The translations under genes and the position numbers were made by a program. The notes under the pieces were generated by a model. The model did no database searches. It was not told the origin of the DNA and worked only from the letters and a program-made list of their open reading frames with translations. A stretch of 64,000 bases of DNA from Eutrigla gurnardus (taxonomy: Eukaryota > Chordata > Actinopteri > Perciformes > Triglidae), in contig CAUPSS010000180.1 in NCBI GenBank assembly GCA_963514095.1, forward strand, positions 1 through 64,000, read 5' to 3'. How positions within the stretch are numbered: the first letter of the stretch is position 1; every line of letters begins with the position of its first letter. This document shows positions 58,745 to 64,000 of the stretch, in pieces.

Positions 58745-60150
58745 AGCGTCCGCTAGGAATGTCGTAGAGAGCTGAAAGTAAGAAATGAGCATCGTTCAGA
58801 CAATTTTCTATCATGGGGGGGGCACTTCAAAAGTCGGACTTCCGGTGTCCCTAGCTCGTGACCGGAAGTAGTAGACCGGAAGTGGGTGGTGTCCACTCAA
58901 AGGTCTGGCCGAGACGAGTCCATAGACGTCTGAACCATCTCCGTGGCACTTACCGTTGGCGAGATATAGCGGGATGTCGTTCCCCCATAGACTCCCATGT
59001 TAAATGGATGTCGTCCTTGCAAAACTCCTAAGTGTTTTGTCGTTGTATGGGTAGGGGACATTGCAGAAACCACTGAGGAGCATGAATCAGGCAATTTCCT
59101 TTCCTTTGAAAAGGCGGACCGGAAGTGGCCGTGTCTCGGCCGGGGAGGGTCCGCGAGCCTCATGTTGGGTGTCCACGTGTAGGTCTGGCCGAGACGAGTC
59201 CATAGACATCTGAACCATCCCCGTGGCACGTACCGTTGGCGAGATACCGCGAGATGTCGTTCCCCCATAGACTCCCATGTTAAATGGATGTCGGCCTTGA
59301 AAAGTTCCTAAGTGTTTTGTCGTTGTATGGAAAGGGGACATCCCAGAGACCACTTAGGAGCATGAATCAGGCAATTTTATTTTCTTGTAAAACGCGGACC
59401 GGAAGTGGCCGTATCTCGGCCCAGGAAGGTCCCGCGGACCTCATGTTGGGTGTCTAAGTGAAGGTCTGGCCGAGACGAGTCCATAGATGTCTGAACCATC
59501 TCCGTGGCACGTACCGTTGGCGAGATACCGCGAGATGTCGCTCCCCCATAGACTCCCATGTTAAATGGATGTCCCCCCTTGAAAAACGACCAAGTGTTTT
59601 GGAATAACGTGTCTCCAGAACATGCATAGGAGCACGTTTCAGGCCATTTGGAGTCGAATGGTCCCTATATTGGCATGTGCCATGTGTCAGACACTTAGGG
59701 TTAGGATGAGAGGTTCCTGGTAGGGTTATATATAGTAAGTGGGCCGTGTTGGGTGTCCACGTGTAGGTCTGGCCGAGACGAGTCCATAGACATCTGAACC
59801 ATCCCCGTGGCACGTACCGTTGGCGAGATACCGCGAGATGTCGTTCCCCCATAGACTCCCATGTTAAATGGATGTCGGCCTTGAAAAGTTCCTAAGTGTT
59901 TTGTCGTTGTATGGAAAGGGGACATCCCAGAGACCACTTAGGAGCATGAATCAGGCAATTTTATTTTCTTGTAAAACGCGGACCGGAAGTGGCCGTATCT
60001 CGGCCCAGGAAGGTCCCGCGGACCTCATGTTGGGTGTCTAAGTGAAGGTCTGGCCGAGACGAGTCCATAGATGTCTGAACCATCTCCGTGGCACGTACCG
60101 TTGGCGAGATACCGCGAGATGTCGCTCCCCCATAGACTCCCATGTTAAAT

Positions 60151-60164
60151 GGGTTAGGGTTAGG
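60151..60164 (+). repeat. Short telomere seed inside the satellite (also 62781-62794)
   Basis: GGGTTAGGGTTAGG replaces the GATGTCC that normally follows TTAAATG in the monomer. It marks the boundaries of the higher-order blocks. Confidence 0.85.
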
Positions 60165-63100
60165 TATTAGGCTGGAAAAGGGTATGTCGCGGCGACATAT
60201 GCAAATAGCGTCCGCTAGGAATGTCGTAGAGAGCTGAAAGTAAGAAATGAGCATCGTTCAGACAATTTTCTATCATGGGGGGGGCACTTCAAAAGTCGGA
60301 CTTCCGGTGTCCCTAGCTCGTGACCGGAAGTAGTAGACCGGAAGTGGGTGGTGTCCACTCAAAGGTCTGGCCGAGACGAGTCCATAGACGTCTGAACCAT
60401 CTCCGTGGCACTTAGCGTTGGCGAGATATAGCGGGATGTCGTTCCCCCATAGACTCCCATGTTAAATGGATGTCGTCCTTGCAAAACTCCTAAGTGTTTT
60501 GTCGTTGTATGGGTAGGGGACATTGCAGAAACCACTCAGGAGCATGAATCAGGCAATTTCATTTCCTTTGAAAACGCGGACCGGAAGTGGCCGTGTCTCG
60601 GCCGGGGAGGGTCCGCGAGCCTCATGTTGGGTGTCCACGTGTAGGTCTGGCCGAGACGAGTCCATAGACATCTGAACCATCCCCGTGGCACGTACCGTTG
60701 GCGAGATACCGCGAGATGTCGTTCCCCCATAGACTCCCATGTTAAATGGATGTCGGCCTTGAAAAGTTCCTAAGTGTTTTGTCGTTGTATGGAAAGGGGA
60801 CATCCCAGAGACCACTTAGGAGCATGAATCAGGCAATTTTATTTTCTTGTAAAACGCGGACCGGAAGTGGCCGTATCTCGGCCCAGGAAGGTCCCGCGGA
60901 CCTCATGTTGGGTGTCTAAGTGAAGGTCTGGCCGAGACGAGTCCATAGATGTCTGAACCATCTCCGTGGCACGTACCGTTGGCGAGATACCGCGAGATGT
61001 CGCTCCCCCATAGACTCCCATGTTAAATGGATGTCCCCCCTTGAAAAACGACCAAGTGTTTTGGAATAACGTGTCTCCAGAACATGCATAGGAGCACGTT
61101 TCAGGCCATTTGGAGTCGAATGGTCCCTATATTGGCATGTGCCATGTGTCAGACACTTAGGGTTAGGATGAGAGGTTCCTGGTAGGGTTATATATAGTAA
61201 GTGGGCCGTGTTGGGTGTCCACGTGTAGGTCTGGCCGAGACGAGTCCATAGACATCTGAACCATCCCCGTGGCACGTACCGTTGGCGAGATACCGCGAGA
61301 TGTCGTTCCCCCATAGACTCCCATGTTAAATGGATGTCGGCCTTGAAAAGTTCCTAAGTGTTTTGTCGTTGTATGGAAAGGGGACATCCCAGAGACCACT
61401 TAGGAGCATGAATCAGGCAATTTTATTTTCTTGTAAAACGCGGACCGGAAGTGGCCGTATCTCGGCCCAGGAAGGTCCCGCGGACCTCATGTTGGGTGTC
61501 TAAGTGAAGGTCTGGCCGAGACGAGTCCATAGATGTCTGAACCATCTCCGTGGCACGTACCGTTGGCGAGATACCGCGAGATGTCGCTCCCCCATAGACT
61601 CCCATGTTAAATGGATGTCCCCCCTTGAAAAACGACCAAGTGTTTTGGAATAACGTGTCTCCAGAACATGCATAGGAGCACGTTTCAGGCCATTTGGAGT
61701 CGAATGGTCCCTATATTGGCATGTGCCATGTGTCAGACACTTAGGGTTAGGATGAGAGGTTCCTGGTAGGGTTATATATAGTAAGTGGGCCGTGTTGGGT
61801 GTCCACGTGTAGGTCTGGCCGAGACGAGTCCATAGACATCTGAACCATCCCCGTGGCACGTACCGTTGGCGAGATACCGCGAGATGTCGTTCCCCCATAG
61901 ACTCCCATGTTAAATGGATGTCGGCCTTGAAAAGTTCCTAAGTGTTTTGTCGTTGTATGGAAAGGGGACATCCCAGAGACCACTTAGGAGCATGAATCAG
62001 GCAATTTTATTTTCTTGTAAAACGCGGACCGGAAGTGGCCGTATCTCGGCCCAGGAAGGTCCCGCGGACCTCATGTTGGGTGTCTAAGTGAAGGTCTGGC
62101 CGAGACGAGTCCATAGATGTCTGAACCATCTCCGTGGCACGTACCGTTGGCGAGATACCGCGAGATGTCGCTCCCCCATAGACTCCCATGTTAAATGGAT
62201 GTCCCCCCTTGAAAAACGACCAAGTGTTTTGGAATAACGTGTCTCCAGAACATGCATAGGAGCACGTTTCAGGCCATTTGGAGTCGAATGGTCCCTATAT
62301 TGGCATGTGCCATGTGTCAGACACTTAGGGTTAGGATGAGAGGTTCCTGGTAGGGTTATATATAGTAAGTGGGCCGTGTTGGGTGTCCACGTGTAGGTCT
62401 GGCCGAGACGAGTCCATAGACATCTGAACCATCCCCGTGGCACGTACCGTTGGCGAGATACCGCGAGATGTCGTTCCCCCATAGACTCCCATGTTAAATG
62501 GATGTCGGCCTTGAAAAGTTCCTAAGTGTTTTGTCGTTGTATGGAAAGGGGACATCCCAGAGACCACTTAGGAGCATGAATCAGGCAATTTTATTTTCTT
62601 GTAAAACGCGGACCGGAAGTGGCCGTATCTCGGCCCAGGAAGGTCCCGCGGACCTCATGTTGGGTGTCTAAGTGAAGGTCTGGCCGAGACGAGTCCATAG
62701 ATGTCTGAACCATCTCCGTGGCACGTACCGTTGGCGAGATACCGCGAGATGTCGCTCCCCCATAGACTCCCATGTTAAATGGGTTAGGGTTAGGTATTAG
62801 GCTGGAAAAGGGTATGTCGCGGCGACATATGCAAATAGCGTCCGCTAGGAATGTCGTAGAGAGCTGAAAGTAAGAAATGAGCATCGTTCAGACAATTTTC
62901 TATCATGGGGGGGGCACTTCAAAAGTCGGACTTCCGGTGTCCCTAGCTCGTGACCGGAAGTAGTAGACCGGAAGTGGGTGGTGTCCACTCAAAGGTCTGG
63001 CCGAGACGAGTCCATAGACGTCTGAACCATCTCCGTGGCACTTAGCGTTGGCGAGATATAGCGGGATGTCGTTCCCCCATAGACTCCCATGTTAAATGGA

Positions 63101-63812
63101 TGTCGTCCTTGCAAAACTCCTAAGTGTTTTGTCGTTGTATGGGTAGGGGACATTGCAGAAACCACTCAGGAGCATGAATCAGGCAATTTCATTTCCTTTG
63201 AAAACGCGGACCGGAAGTGGCCGTGTCTCGGCCGGGGAGGGTCCGCGAGCCTCATGTTGGGTGTCCACGTGTAGGTCTGGCCGAGACGAGTCCATAGACA
63301 TCTGAACCATCCCCGTGGCACGTACCGTTGGCGAGATACCGCGAGATGTCGTTCCCCCATAGACTCCCATGTTAAATGGATGTCGGCCTTGAAAAGTTCC
63401 TAAGTGTTTTGTCGTTGTATGGAAAGGGGACATCCCAGAGACCACTTAGGAGCATGAATCAGGCAATTTTATTTTCTTGTAAAACGCGGACCGGAAGTGG
63501 CCGTATCTCGGCCCAGGAAGGTCCCGCGGACCTCATGTTGGGTGTCTAAGTGAAGGTCTGGCCGAGACGAGTCCATAGATGTCTGAACCATCTCCGTGGC
63601 ACGTACCGTTGGCGAGATACCGCGAGATGTCGCTCCCCCATAGACTCCCATGTTAAATGGATGTCCCCCCTTGAAAAACGACCAAGTGTTTTGGAATAAC
63701 GTGTCTCCAGAACATGCATAGGAGCACGTTTCAGGCCATTTGGAGTCGAATGGTCCCTATATTGGCATGTGCCATGTGTCAGACACTTAGGGTTAGGATG
63801 AGAGGTTCCTGG

Positions 63813-63962
63813 TAGGGTTAGGGTTAGGGTTAGGGTTAGGGTTAGGGTTAGGGTTAGGGTTAGGGTTAGGGTTAGGGTTAGGGTTAGGGTTAGGGTTAGG
63901 GTTAGGGTTAGGGTTAGGGGGTTAGGGTTAGGGTTAGGGTTAGGGTTAGGGTTAGGGTTAGG
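63813..63962 (+). repeat. Terminal-side telomere tract, TTAGGG runs of 17 and 6
   Basis: Starts at a native TAGGGTTA motif of the satellite monomer (compare 61190-61197), runs 17 repeats to 63919, has two extra G, then six repeats and TTAGG. The 38 bp after it (63963-64000) are not recognised. Confidence 0.95.
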
Positions 63963-64000
63963 TAATAGGGATGAGTGCCACCTTAGAAACATGTGACATT

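Larger units (their letters stand above)
58703..63812. repeat. Higher-order subtelomeric satellite
   Basis: About 17 monomers start with AGGTCTGGCCGAGACGAGTCC (58901, 59181, 59462, 59765, 60046, 60363, 60643, 60924, 61227, 61508, 61811, 62092, 62395, 62676, 62993, 63273, 63554). Spacings of 280-281 and 303 bp alternate to make 584-bp pairs. A leader of about 200 bp occurs at 58703, 60165 and 62795, each time after TTAGG, giving higher-order blocks of 1462 bp and 2630 bp (1462 plus two 584 pairs) and a partial third. All frames crossing it are by-products of the repeat. It is not recognised as a known named satellite. Confidence 0.9.

Noticed and set aside
58897..63992. Repeated short frames in the satellite (peptides with GVYGG and RQRYVPR)
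   Set aside because: They appear in more than one frame of the same monomer and are broken differently in each block, as expected from repeat DNA without stops.

Overview
The window looks like a vertebrate chromosome end, most likely from a ray-finned fish. TTAGGG telomere tracts, satellite DNA and animal-type retroelements fill it, and I see no host protein gene, tRNA or rRNA. The organism is an inference: TTAGGG tracts and a Penelope-like element (PLE) with a GIY-YIG nuclease fit fish, but nothing here names a species. Every TTAGGG run reads 5'->3' on the + strand, so the chromosome terminus should lie to the right. Every retroelement is coded on the minus strand, so its 3' end faces the centromere and its 5' end faces the telomere. 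That is the polarity of elements that attach to chromosome ends by their 3' end.

Layout. (1) 1-640: the 5' end of a full-length element that runs off the left edge (147 codons of ORF1 plus 5' UTR). (2) 641-51851: a head-to-tail array of twelve 4204-bp units plus a 763-bp thirteenth piece. Each unit codes for a 5'-truncated ORF1 with an SGNH/GDSL esterase-like domain, then ORF2 (PLE reverse transcriptase plus GIY-YIG endonuclease), then about 950 bp of 3' UTR/pseudo-LTR ending in a hammerhead ribozyme. The units are almost identical; I noticed only two substitutions. (3) 51855-51907: TTAGGG tract. (4) 51901-54965: subtelomeric DNA with several local duplications, flanked by two copies of a 280-bp segment. 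(5) 54959-55066: 18 TTAGGG repeats. (6) 55067-58631: a related element ('family B') with a long intact ORF1 N-terminal part but with the esterase and nearly all of ORF2 deleted, and with its own hammerhead and pseudo-LTR. (7) 58632-58702: TTAGGG tract. (8) 58703-63812: a higher-order satellite of about 280/303-bp monomers. (9) 63813-63962: 23 TTAGGG repeats in two runs.

How the parts may work together. ORF1 and ORF2 overlap in different frames and ORF2 has no usable AUG, so ORF2 probably depends on translation of ORF1. The ribozyme motif sits at the boundary of every unit. Its predicted cut site coincides, within 2 nt, with the junction where one unit meets the truncated 5' end of the next, and exactly with one edge of a separate 161-bp duplication in family B. 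The 3' UTR carries short C-rich telomere-complementary motifs in the sense RNA. Telomere repeats begin right after G-rich ends of the truncated pieces. Together this resembles the rotifer 'Terminons' (telomere-attaching PLEs with hammerheads and GDSL esterases), but with a GIY-YIG-bearing PLE and apparently in a vertebrate.
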